NCBI GenBank assembly: GCA_030633185.1
Contig: DAOVTG010000015.1
Coordinates: 1 to 20,767 of the forward strand
Reading direction: 5' to 3'
DNA: 20,767 bases
Source of the DNA: Deltaproteobacteria bacterium
GTDB lineage: Bacteria > Desulfobacterota > Anaeroferrophillalia > Anaeroferrophillales > Tharpellaceae
The stretch's first letter is position 1. Every line of letters starts with the position of its first letter. The position numbers were made by a program, and so were the translations under genes. The notes beneath the pieces are model-generated. The model saw only the letters and a list, made by a program, of their open reading frames with translations. It was not told the DNA's origin and did no database searches. This document shows positions 1-6,789 of this stretch, one piece after another.

Positions 1-54
1 AAGTACGTGGCGAAACACGATGTTGGGGACAGACACAAAAGGAGAAGTCTTACT

Positions 55-1386
55 ATGGGACTCACTGGAATCCAAATCTTTAAGTTGCTCCCCAAGACCA
101 ACTGTAAAGAGTGTGGCAGCCCGACCTGTCTGGCTTTCGCCATGGCTCTGGCTGGTGGTAAAGCTGAACTCGATAAATGCCCCTACGTCTCGGATGAAGC
201 CAAAGCTACTTTAAGCGAAGCTTCTGCCCCTCCGATTCGCGGCGTCAAAATTGGCGAGAAAAAAGTTGGTGAAGAGCTCGTCTTCTACCGTCATGAAAAA
301 ACTTTTATGAATCCGACCGCGATCGCTTGTCTCGTCACCGACGAAATGGACGATGCTGAAGTCGATGCCAAGATCAACAACCTTAATACGGTTACTTTCG
401 ACCGCGTTGGTTTGACCCTCTCAGCCGACCTTCTGGCAATCCGCAACAGCAGCAGAGACGCCGGTAAGTTTGCAGCTTTGGTCACCAAAGCTTTGGGCGC
501 TACCGAAAAAGGCCTGATTTTGATGAGTGACAACCTTGACGCTCTCGAAGCTGGTGCCAAAGCCGCTAACGGCAAAGGCGCTCTGCTCTATGCCGCAACC
601 GCCGACAATTTTGAAAAGGTCGCTGAAATCGCCAAAGCCAATGGCGCATCTATTGTCGCCAAAGGCGCTTCGGTTGAAGAAGTTTCCAACTTCACCGCTA
701 AAATTGCTGCTGCAGGCGTTAAAGAAATCGTTCTTGACACCGGTGCTACCGATGTGAAATCGATGTTCTACAACGAAAACCAGGTTCGCCGGGCCGCTTT
801 GAAAGCGAAAAACCGCGATCTCGGTTTCCCGACGATTGAAGTTATCTGCGACATGACTGATGATCCGTACAAAGAAGCGATGCTGGCCACAGTTGCAATC
901 GCCAAATATGCCAGCATCATCATCATGAGTGATATTGACAAAGAGCGTATGTTGCCGCTTCTGGTTCAGCGCCTCAACCTCTACACCGATCCGCAACGCC
1001 CGATGCTTATGGACGAAGGCATTTACGAAATCAATAAACCGGGTTCCGATTCTCCGGTTATTATCACCACCAACTTTGCTCTGACCTATTTTATTGTCGC
1101 CGCCGAGATCGAAGCCAGCCGGGTTCCGACCTGGTTACTGATCATGGACGTTGAAGGTATGTCGGTTCTGACCGCATGGTCAGCCGGTAAATTCGTCGCT
1201 GACGCCATGGCTCCTTTCGTCAAAAAGAGCGGCATGAAAGAGAAGATCAGTCACAACAAGATCATCATTCCGGGTTACGTCGCCCAGATCTCCGGTGAAT
1301 TCCAGGAGGAGTTGGGAACTGAGTGGGAAGTTGTTATCGGCACCCGTGAAGCCTCCGACATTCCGGCTTTCCTGAAAGGCCAGTAA
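55..1386 (+). CDS. acsC: Corrinoid iron-sulfur protein large (gamma) subunit, AcsC
   Basis: This is the large subunit of the corrinoid iron-sulfur protein of the Wood-Ljungdahl pathway, which carries the methyl group from methyltetrahydrofolate to acetyl-CoA synthase in the cytoplasm. The N-terminus has the four-cysteine [4Fe-4S] motif (Cys17, 20, 25 and 42, in the context TNCKECGSPTC). The middle is a TIM-barrel-like region and the C-terminal third should bind the corrinoid. At 443 residues the length matches the family. I chose the ATG at 55 because AAAGGAG lies 10 bases upstream and family members begin MGLTGIQ; an in-frame GTG at 7 would add 16 residues with no family resemblance. acsE follows 103 bases later. 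The small-subunit gene acsD is not in the window. The identity is firm; the start is nearly so. Confidence 0.95.
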   Translation: MGLTGIQIFKLLPKTNCKECGSPTCLAFAMALAGGKAELDKCPYVSDEAKATLSEASAPPIRGVKIGEKKVGEELVFYRHEKTFMNPTAIACLVTDEMDDAEVDAKINNLNTVTFDRVGLTLSADLLAIRNSSRDAGKFAALVTKALGATEKGLILMSDNLDALEAGAKAANGKGALLYAATADNFEKVAEIAKANGASIVAKGASVEEVSNFTAKIAAAGVKEIVLDTGATDVKSMFYNENQVRRAALKAKNRDLGFPTIEVICDMTDDPYKEAMLATVAIAKYASIIIMSDIDKERMLPLLVQRLNLYTDPQRPMLMDEGIYEINKPGSDSPVIITTNFALTYFIVAAEIEASRVPTWLLIMDVEGMSVLTAWSAGKFVADAMAPFVKKSGMKEKISHNKIIIPGYVAQISGEFQEELGTEWEVVIGTREASDIPAFLKGQ

Positions 1387-1402
1387 AAAATAACCTTTTT
1401 TA

Positions 1403-1440
1403 GATTGGCGCGGGTAGAAAGATATCCTCCCGCGTCAATC
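1403..1440 (+). terminator. Hairpin between acsC and acsE
   Basis: A 12-bp stem (1403-1414 with 1429-1440, one G-T pair) with a 14-base loop is followed by a T-rich stretch (TTATTTATCCTTTT). It could partially terminate transcription after acsC, or stabilise the 3' end of a processed acsC message. Because acsE follows in the same direction without an obvious promoter, it is more likely an attenuating or processing hairpin than a complete stop. Confidence 0.55.
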
Positions 1441-1489
1441 TTATTTATCCTTTTAAAATTCAACCAAAAACAGTTTTACGGAGGACGAT

Positions 1490-2419
1490 ATGGCAGTAAC
1501 ATGTCTTACCATACCTGAAAGTATTAACATTATGTCCAAAACCATCGGCCCGGCGATCAAAGAACGTGATCCCAAACCGATTCAGAAGATGGCAATTGAA
1601 CAGCAAGAAGCCGGTGGTGACATCCAGGATCTAAATCTCGGACCAGCCCGAAAAGGCGGAGACGAGATGATGGCTTGGCTGGTCAAAACTATTGAAGAAG
1701 TTTCCGATCTGCCTTTGGCTCTCGACTCCACCAATAGTGTGGCCATTGAAGCCGGCCTTAAGGCTTCTAAAACCCCTGAAAGATGTATCCTCAACTCGAT
1801 CTCGGCCCAACCGGCGAGCCTCGATGATCGTATGCCTTTAGTCAAGAAATATGGTTGCAGCTTTGTCGCCCTGACCTTGAGTGATGAGGGAATTCCCCGG
1901 GATGTTAACGAGCGCGGCATGTGTGCGGCTGAAATTTACGGCAAAGCACTGGAATATGATATCCCGGCCGAACGTATGTTTATCGACCCGATCGTCCTGC
2001 CGATCTGTGTTGATCCAGGCCAGGTTGCCTCCTTCCAGGAGTTCCTGCCCTTGATCCCTGACTTTGCTCCGGGTGCCAAATCAACCTGTGGTCTCTCTAA
2101 CATCTCCAACGGGACCCCGACTGAACTGCGCCCCTACTTAAACCGTGGCTACCAAACCATGCTTATGTATCTGGGCATCTACTCTTCGATCGTTGATGCT
2201 TACGATAGCGAGATGATGGCCCTATGCCAAGGCAAGATTCCTGCAGTTGAAGAGCTCACCAAAACCTTGATGGATGGAGGCGATGTTGATGCCAGCAGCT
2301 TGGGTGCCGAATTGCAAGCATACTACCGCAGTATCAAGTGCCTGACGGGCGATGTTCTCTACTCTCACTCCTGGATCGAAGACCTTGTCGAAAAATACGA
2401 CCACAACTGGTATAAATAA
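1490..2419 (+). CDS. acsE: Methyltetrahydrofolate:corrinoid/iron-sulfur protein methyltransferase, AcsE
   Basis: The product moves the methyl group from methyltetrahydrofolate to the cobalt of the corrinoid iron-sulfur protein. It belongs to the pterin-binding, dihydropteroate synthase-like TIM-barrel family. Visible family motifs are DLNLG (47-51), LDSTN (78-82), FIDPIVLP (164-171) and GLSN (201-204); the Asn of GLSN corresponds to the substrate-binding Asn of known methyltransferases. At 309 residues it is somewhat longer than the acetogen enzymes of about 260-270. The ATG has GGAGG six bases upstream (1480-1484). Its place directly after acsC, the gene for its protein substrate, supports the assignment. 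A strong terminator follows the stop codon. Confidence 0.93.
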   Translation: MAVTCLTIPESINIMSKTIGPAIKERDPKPIQKMAIEQQEAGGDIQDLNLGPARKGGDEMMAWLVKTIEEVSDLPLALDSTNSVAIEAGLKASKTPERCILNSISAQPASLDDRMPLVKKYGCSFVALTLSDEGIPRDVNERGMCAAEIYGKALEYDIPAERMFIDPIVLPICVDPGQVASFQEFLPLIPDFAPGAKSTCGLSNISNGTPTELRPYLNRGYQTMLMYLGIYSSIVDAYDSEMMALCQGKIPAVEELTKTLMDGGDVDASSLGAELQAYYRSIKCLTGDVLYSHSWIEDLVEKYDHNWYK

Positions 2420-2443
2420 GATCTCTTAGATCTTGCATTAGTT

Positions 2444-2485
2444 AATCAAAGGGGGCCGTGCTTAAAAGCACGGCCCCCTTTGATT
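2444..2485 (+). terminator. Strong rho-independent terminator of the acs genes
   Basis: A perfect 18-bp stem (2444-2461 with 2468-2485), GC-rich at its centre with a TTAAAA loop, ends in a run of T. It closes the acsC-acsE transcription unit before the porin gene. Confidence 0.92.
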
Positions 2486-2557
2486 TTGGAAGTGAGCGAT
2501 TTCATCGTTACAGATTACATGAAAATATTATTCTTGAATAAACCTGCATAAAATTTC

Positions 2558-2586
2558 TTGACAAACTTGTTTAATTATCCTATTTA
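2558..2586 (+). promoter_or_regulatory. Sigma70-type promoter of the porin gene
   Basis: TTGACA at 2558-2563 is followed after 17 bases by TATTTA at 2581-2586. Transcription would start near 2593, inside the first dyad (2591-2616), leaving a leader of about 120 bases before the porin start codon. The -35 is a full consensus match; the -10 matches 4 of 6. Confidence 0.65.
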
Positions 2587-2590
2587 GCCC

Positions 2591-2616
2591 CCCTAGTTAG
2601 GTGCGGCTAACTAGGG
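2591..2616. promoter_or_regulatory. Operator-like dyad 1 over the porin transcription start
   Basis: A perfect 10-bp inverted repeat, CCCTAGTTAG and CTAACTAGGG, is separated by GTGCGG. It lies where the transcription start is predicted, the usual place for a repressor site. Its core TAGTTAG-N6-CTAACTA is shared with dyad 2. The TTAG/CTAA half-sites recall metal-dependent DtxR/MntR-family operators, but the 6-base spacing differs from the DtxR consensus, so the regulator is unknown. Confidence 0.6.
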
Positions 2617-2628
2617 AGTGTTATTTAG

Positions 2629-2655
2629 TACCCAACATCATGGGTATATTTTTTT
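2629..2655 (+). terminator. Short terminator-like hairpin in the porin leader
   Basis: TACCCA (2629-2634) pairs with TGGGTA (2641-2646) around a 6-base loop. A TA step and seven T residues (2649-2655) follow. The stem is only 6 bp, so it is weak as a terminator, but its place in the leader makes it a candidate attenuator. Confidence 0.4.
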
Positions 2656-2689
2656 GTCCACGTAGTTAGCCTGGCCTAACTATGTGGAC
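2656..2689. promoter_or_regulatory. Dyad 2 in the porin leader
   Basis: A 14-bp inverted repeat (2656-2669 with 2676-2689, one mismatch that pairs as G-U in RNA) surrounds CCTGGC. The inner TAGTTAG-N6-CTAACTA is the same as in dyad 1, while the outer bases differ, so the conserved part is the 20-bp core. The dyad ends 11 bases before the ribosome binding site (AGAGGAGA, 2701-2708). It could be a second protein site or a hairpin that affects translation. Confidence 0.6.
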
Positions 2690-2714
2690 CTTAATAAGCA
2701 AGAGGAGATACCCC

Positions 2715-3977
2715 ATGAAAAAAACTATAACCCTACCCCTAATTTTAATCAGTCTGCTGCTCTTTGCAACTGTAACTTTGGCCAGCGACCCTCTTGACCC
2801 TCAGGAGTTACAGAGCAGAATCAACATCCTTGAACAACAACTTAACGACCGGCAGAAACAGTTGAACAGCCAGCGCCAGGAAATTGAAACAAATGTCCAA
2901 CACATCAGCAAACACAAAAGAGACATTGACGGCAACCGCGAGCACCTGCAAGAACAGGAGGAAAACCTCGAAAAGACTCACGCTAACCATGAACAGCTCG
3001 CCCCTTTTAGCGAAAGCCTGAAATTAATTGGCAAGCACCTCAGAATCGGCGGCGTAGTCGAAGTCGAAATCGGTTTTAGCGAAGATTATAACGATAACAA
3101 CGAGAGTGATATTGTCTTGGCCACCATAACCTTAGATATCGACATTGACCTGCACAAGTATGTCAAAGCCCATATTCTGCTCCTCTGGGAAGAGGATGAC
3201 ACCGAACCGGTCGATCTTGATGAAGCCTATATCCTTCTCGGCAATACCGAACATTTTCCGCTCTATCTACAGATCGGAAAGCTCTATCTACCATTTGGTA
3301 ACTTTGAAAGCCATATGATCTCCGACCCTCTGACTCTGGGGCTTGGCGAAAGCCGGGAAAGCGCTGTCATTTTAGGCATTGATTTCAACGGTCTGCATGC
3401 CAGCGCGTACGCCTTTAACGGAGATATTAATGAAAATAGAGATGATGACGAGATCAAATGCTTCGGCCTTAATGCAGGCTATGCTTTTGAAAATGAGACT
3501 TTCAACTTTGATATCGGGGCGGGCTGGATTAATAGTATTGCTGATTCCGATGGATTGACAGATGCCCTCCCGGGAGATATCAAGAATTACGTCGCCGGAG
3601 TCACCGCCCATGCCATTTTTTTCTGGCAGGGCCTGACTCTGATCGGCGAATATCTTGGTGCAACAGATGAATTCGAGGTTTCTGAACTTAATTTCAAAGG
3701 ATCTGGGGCCGAACCGAAAACCTGGAATATCGAACTGGGCTATACTTTCGAAATCTCCGGCCATGAAACCGTTATCGCCCTAGCCTACCAGGGCAGCGAT
3801 GAAGCCCTGGCTCTTGAACTACCCGAAGAACGTTATCTCGGCAGTTTCGGTGTAGGCCTGGCTGATGGACTCTCTCTGGTTGTAGAGTACGCCCATGATG
3901 AAGATTATGATGAAAAGGATGGCGGAACCGGCGACAATGCCGATACGGTTACGTTGCGGATGGCTCTGGAATTTTAA
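2715..3977 (+). CDS. Outer-membrane porin, LbtU-like
   Basis: The product is a predicted outer-membrane beta-barrel. An N-terminal signal peptide (MKKTITLPL..., cleavage likely near residue 24 after LAS) precedes a charged coiled-coil stretch (about residues 29-90, rich in Q, E, N and K). A barrel domain follows from about residue 105, with alternating strands and acidic turns (GGVVEVEIGF, LLLWEEDD, VDLDEAYI). The protein ends in Phe (RMALEF), the usual signal for barrel assembly. At 420 residues it resembles the LbtU family, first described as a siderophore-linked porin in Legionella, though its substrate here is unknown. The start at 2715 has AGAGGAGA upstream and a proper signal peptide; an in-frame ATG at 2682 lies inside dyad 2 and is unlikely. 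The paired dyads upstream suggest tight regulation, perhaps by a metal. Confidence 0.75.
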   Translation: MKKTITLPLILISLLLFATVTLASDPLDPQELQSRINILEQQLNDRQKQLNSQRQEIETNVQHISKHKRDIDGNREHLQEQEENLEKTHANHEQLAPFSESLKLIGKHLRIGGVVEVEIGFSEDYNDNNESDIVLATITLDIDIDLHKYVKAHILLLWEEDDTEPVDLDEAYILLGNTEHFPLYLQIGKLYLPFGNFESHMISDPLTLGLGESRESAVILGIDFNGLHASAYAFNGDINENRDDDEIKCFGLNAGYAFENETFNFDIGAGWINSIADSDGLTDALPGDIKNYVAGVTAHAIFFWQGLTLIGEYLGATDEFEVSELNFKGSGAEPKTWNIELGYTFEISGHETVIALAYQGSDEALALELPEERYLGSFGVGLADGLSLVVEYAHDEDYDEKDGGTGDNADTVTLRMALEF

Positions 3978-4000
3978 AAAAAGAGTTAAGTTACAAAAAA

Positions 4001-4030
4001 GGTCAAGGAGGGCGGCAACCCTCCTTGACC
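4001..4030. terminator. Hairpin terminator between porin and ferredoxin genes
   Basis: A perfect 12-bp stem (4001-4012 with 4019-4030, loop CGGCAA) lies just after the porin stop. The plus strand has only a weak T run after it, but on the minus strand it is followed by six T residues (plus-strand A run 3995-4000). It can therefore serve both the porin and the converging ferredoxin transcript. Confidence 0.75.
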
Positions 4031-4044
4031 TCTAAAACCATGTA

Positions 4045-4163
4045 ATGGCTAAGTAAAAAATTCGATAGACAAGAGGTTGCGGGTTTTCAGACGCGAGACC
4101 ATACACTTAGTATGTCGAGGGTGTGGAAAGCCACAACAACGCAGGATATCAGAACTTTTTACG
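4045..4163. repeat. Dispersed hairpin repeat, copy 1
   Basis: This stretch matches 20656-20767 over its length, sharing blocks such as ATGGCTAAGTAAAAA, GCGAGACCATACA and TAGTATGTCGAG. It can fold as an imperfect hairpin with its apex at CATAC/GTATG. The right edge ACTTTTTACG is the inverse of the GTAAAAAGT that opens copy 2, so the complete element probably has short terminal inverted repeats. The left edge of this copy appears lost. It carries no plausible gene and is likely a non-autonomous mobile or palindromic element. Confidence 0.7.
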
Positions 4164-4196
4164 CCCCGCAGGAAGTGCCCTTGGGGTGCGACTCCA

Positions 4197-4364
4197 TTAG
4201 CCTTCGGAGATGGCATCCACCGGACAAGCTTCCATACAAGAACCACAATCAATACAGGCGTCGGTTATTGTGTAGAAATCATCGCCTTCGGTAATTGCAT
4301 CTTCGGGACATTCTTCCATACAGGAACCACAAGCAGTACACTCTTCGGGATCAATTTTGTACAT
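4197..4364 (-). CDS. 2[4Fe-4S] ferredoxin (55 residues)
   Basis: This short gene encodes a clostridial-type ferredoxin with two [4Fe-4S] clusters, a low-potential electron carrier in the cytoplasm. The first motif is Cys9, 12, 15 and 19 (CTACGSCMEEC) and the second is Cys37, 40, 43 and 47 (CIDCGSCMEAC), each followed by Pro. The two halves are clear internal repeats, and 55 residues is the usual length. The start has GAGGTG six bases upstream, and a promoter lies 58-87 bases upstream. It follows the nicO gene on the same strand but is separated by 188 bases, so it is probably a single-gene unit. Ferredoxins of this kind can serve the acetyl-CoA pathway, but no partner is shown by the sequence. 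Confidence 0.95.
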   Translation of the reverse strand: MYKIDPEECTACGSCMEECPEDAITEGDDFYTITDACIDCGSCMEACPVDAISEG

Positions 4365-4422
4365 GTCATTCACCTCTTTAAAAATTGTTAAAAAGATCTG
4401 TTTTTCTTTTTCCTAGGGGCTC

Positions 4423-4451
4423 CATATAGCACCAAATTTTCAGATCGTCAA
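4423..4451 (-). promoter_or_regulatory. Promoter of the ferredoxin gene
   Basis: On the minus strand TTGACG (4451-4446) is followed after 17 bases by TATATG (4428-4423). The predicted leader is about 50 bases. Confidence 0.6.
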
Positions 4452-4552
4452 GATTTTATCAATCAAAACAATAATTTATACATAGTCTCAAATTGTCACG
4501 AAAGGCCTTGAAATGAATTAGGAAATTCCTGTTTGGTTCCGGTTTTGCCGGG

Positions 4553-5491
4553 TTAGGTCATTGTTAAAAAGAGCAAGCCCAAAGCCGTGATCACCATACC
4601 GGAGACAACGCCAAGCACCTTTTCGACTATTGCGACCCGCTTCTCGGAAACGCTTCTTAAAGAGAGCCCTCTTCCAAGAACGACGGAGACCACAACCAAC
4701 GAAATTGTCGTTGCCATTCCTAAGGAGATAAAAACCGCTAACCATAAACCCAGACCCAGCAGGTTGAGCGAAAGACAGAACAACAACACCATTATGACAC
4801 CCGGGCAGGGAACCACACCGACCGTCAGCGCCCAAAGAACGAACGCCAACTTTGATTCTTTTGCATCATTGGCCGGGGCACCCGGAGCGCCCGAGTCGGC
4901 TTCGGGCATGAGCTTGGGCTTAAAGAGCAGTGAATAGCTGTTTTTTACAAAAATTCCAAACCCCAAAAGGGCGATCAGACTATAACTCACGGTCTGAGTT
5001 ACGTGGGAAACGGTACCCAACGACCCGCCAATACCCCCTTCAAGAAAATAGTATATCCCGAGAACACAAATTATCCCTGAAAACCCGTGGCAAAAAGCGA
5101 TCATACTACCAAACAGCAACCCGGCGGCGAGAGACGCGTTTCGAGACGAAATAAAGGAAATGGCCACCGCTTTGCCATGTCCAGGCCCGGCGGCGTGAAG
5201 CGCACCATATCCGAAGGCGAGCATCAACAAAGTCAACCATGGAGTAATACTCTCGGTTGTTTTAGCCCGCCTAACCAGAACCGTCATTTTTTCTTTGAGT
5301 TGCAGCTGCCACAGTGTAATTTTAGTTAAAAATGAACCTTGCGGGGCCGAAGGATGCTGAACCGGCTGAAAACTTTTAGAGGAACTTTGAGGGGAATTTT
5401 TGGGGGAAAGAAAAGGGTTTTGGGCCTTGACGACAACCGAACCACAAATCAAGGGAAAAAGAATCAGCAAAGAGATCAATAATCTAGCCAT
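4553..5491 (-). CDS. NicO/RcnA-type nickel/cobalt transporter
   Basis: This is a polytopic inner-membrane protein of 312 residues, of the NicO family that moves nickel or cobalt, commonly as an exporter. A signal-like hydrophobic N-terminus (1-23) precedes a Pro/Ser/Gln-rich linker. Membrane segments then begin near residue 84, and the metal-site motif HAAGPGHGK is at 99-107. A second family motif, VVPCPG, lies in the C-terminal half, followed by paired helices. A Gly/Ala/Pro-rich loop (EADSGAPGAPAND) separates the two halves; it lacks the long His-rich tract of RcnA. The gene start overlaps the end of the upstream DUF1007 gene by 8 bases, indicating translational coupling. The family is clear; the metal and direction of transport cannot be read from the sequence. 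Confidence 0.82.
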   Translation of the reverse strand: MARLLISLLILFPLICGSVVVKAQNPFLSPKNSPQSSSKSFQPVQHPSAPQGSFLTKITLWQLQLKEKMTVLVRRAKTTESITPWLTLLMLAFGYGALHAAGPGHGKAVAISFISSRNASLAAGLLFGSMIAFCHGFSGIICVLGIYYFLEGGIGGSLGTVSHVTQTVSYSLIALLGFGIFVKNSYSLLFKPKLMPEADSGAPGAPANDAKESKLAFVLWALTVGVVPCPGVIMVLLFCLSLNLLGLGLWLAVFISLGMATTISLVVVSVVLGRGLSLRSVSEKRVAIVEKVLGVVSGMVITALGLLFLTMT

Positions 5492-6098
5492 TTTTTCGCC
5501 TGAATTTCAGAATAATCTCCTCGGGATAGACCTGGCCGTAATAGTAAGCTTCCTCTTTATTCTTTTCGACTGTGTGTTCAACTTCATACGCGTGTCGGTT
5601 CTCATAGGTAACGGGATTTTTTTCTAAAAAAACACTACTGTAAAAAGTAGCATCATAAATAGATAACCTAACTTCCTTAGAGCTCTCTTCGGCTCGAACA
5701 TGGCAGGGGACAAAGAACCGGTAAATCATTTTGTTATCAGTAATTTCGGCGGAAAAATCTTTTACATATTTCACTTTGAACGACTTGCCATCAATTTTTA
5801 TGTGCATGAAATAGTCAAATTTCCGCAGGTTTTTAAAAGCCCCATTTTTGAGACTTTCGATTTCAGCCGGCTCAAACCGCCGGTTACGGTTTTTATCAAA
5901 GTCAAGAATCATCATACTGCTGAACATCTCGTCAAAGACCCAATTAACCTGCACCCCGACCAGACCTTTTTCATCAAATACGACTTTGACCGTACTATAG
6001 AGAAAAACGTGGGGATGGGAACAAACAGTAAGGGAAGGAATTGATAAAATCAAAACCTGAAACCCGATAAGCAAAATCTTTCGATACGACATAGACAT
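5484..6098 (-). CDS. DUF1007 family periplasmic protein
   Basis: The product is a 204-residue secreted protein of the DUF1007 family (COG3683). A signal peptide (about residues 1-27) is followed at once by HPHVF, which is the usual mature N-terminus and could bind metal. The segment LDFDKNRNRRFEPAEI resembles a calcium-loop pattern typical of this family. Genes of this type commonly stand next to nicO transporters, and here the two overlap by 8 bases, so the protein probably delivers or senses the transported metal in the periplasm; that role is inferred. Two ATG codons, at 6098 and 6092, are possible; AAAGG is better spaced for the second. Confidence 0.8.
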   Translation of the reverse strand: MSMSYRKILLIGFQVLILSIPSLTVCSHPHVFLYSTVKVVFDEKGLVGVQVNWVFDEMFSSMMILDFDKNRNRRFEPAEIESLKNGAFKNLRKFDYFMHIKIDGKSFKVKYVKDFSAEITDNKMIYRFFVPCHVRAEESSKEVRLSIYDATFYSSVFLEKNPVTYENRHAYEVEHTVEKNKEEAYYYGQVYPEEIILKFRRKNG

Positions 6099-6124
6099 TA
6101 ACCTTTAACCGACTGGAGGAAAAC

Positions 6125-6200
6125 ATGAAAGAGGGATACATCATCTACGTAATCGGCGAATATCTTGGTACAACGTGAGTCAGTTTGAGGTCTTGTGGCT
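6125..6200 (+). pseudogene. Remnant of a second LbtU-like porin gene
   Basis: Bases 6152-6174 match the intact porin gene at 3642-3664 in 22 of 23 positions and encode the same IGEYLG peptide. The similarity continues more loosely to a Phe-Glu-Val codon run (CAGTTTGAGGTC), which lies in a different frame, so the piece is frameshifted and stops at once. An apparent start with GGAGG upstream (6116-6127) opens a 17-codon reading frame that is too short to be useful. It looks like what is left of a deleted paralogue, wedged between the DUF523 and DUF1007 genes. Confidence 0.6.
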
Positions 6201-6711
6201 AAAAAGGTTTTGACCATTTTGAGATCGCTGTCAACCATTTTTGGCGACGGCTGAGATCTTCCAGGCAACCCTCATCTTCTATGAGAGCATCGGAAAAGCG
6301 TTCAAGGACGGCCCGGGCAAAAAAACCCGGGCCTTTTTCAACAGGCTGCTCGTCGTCCGGATCGGCATAAATCGGAACGTCGGCAACTCCACAGGATGGA
6401 GATTTACATTTCAGAATAAAGCCATCAACCCGATCGAGAGAATCAAGAAAATTATGAGAAAAAGTGACCATCCGGCTGCTCAGATCAGCCCCGGTCGCCG
6501 GTTGCACCAGAGCCACAACACTATCTTTTTGCACCATAAGGATCGGTTGGCGCGGCACGCCAAGCCCGATTTCACACTCCGGACAAACAGTTATATATTC
6601 AACCTGCTTGCCTAAATGCTTAACCAAGTTATTTTCAATAGTCGCTCCGTTCCAACGACAGACGGCAAAGCCCAGACAACGACTGACAACGATTATCGGT
6701 TTGTAAGTCAA
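6199..6711 (-). CDS. DUF523 family protein
   Basis: This 170-residue cytoplasmic protein belongs to the DUF523 family, which includes the iron-sulfur thiouracil desulfurase TudS. Visible family signatures are SRCLGFAVCRWNG near the N-terminus, CPECEIGLGVPR in the middle, and KSPSCG further on. The conserved cysteines (12, 18, 43, 46, 102 and 106) include likely cluster ligands. Translation appears to begin at a TTG (6711-6709), with AAAGGA eight bases upstream and no other good start nearby. The gene lies upstream of and co-oriented with DUF1007-nicO, with about 100 bases between, so co-transcription is possible. The substrate is unknown. Confidence 0.8.
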   Translation of the reverse strand: MTYKPIIVVSRCLGFAVCRWNGATIENNLVKHLGKQVEYITVCPECEIGLGVPRQPILMVQKDSVVALVQPATGADLSSRMVTFSHNFLDSLDRVDGFILKCKSPSCGVADVPIYADPDDEQPVEKGPGFFARAVLERFSDALIEDEGCLEDLSRRQKWLTAISKWSKPF

Positions 6712-6789
6712 TTTCCTGATCCTTTCTTACCAGCGATAAAGAAATGACTCCGGTATGGGCCGCTAATTAATTGAAAAAGATGACATTCC

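Noticed and set aside
25..34. GGGGACAGAC before acsC, inverse of 7958-7967
   Set aside because: Ten bases shared is too little to call a repeat on its own, and the rest of the upstream region is outside the window.
421..996. A 191-residue minus-strand frame in acsC
   Set aside because: It is a shadow of acsC, with low-complexity composition (many Phe, Asn and Gly) and no ribosome site.
2591..2689. A canonical DtxR/IdeR iron box
   Set aside because: The half-sites TTAG and CTAA are present, but they are six bases apart instead of one, so I do not name a regulator.
4077..4391. A 104-residue plus-strand reading frame
   Set aside because: It lies opposite the 2[4Fe-4S] ferredoxin gene and the hairpin repeat; its openness comes from the codons of the ferredoxin.
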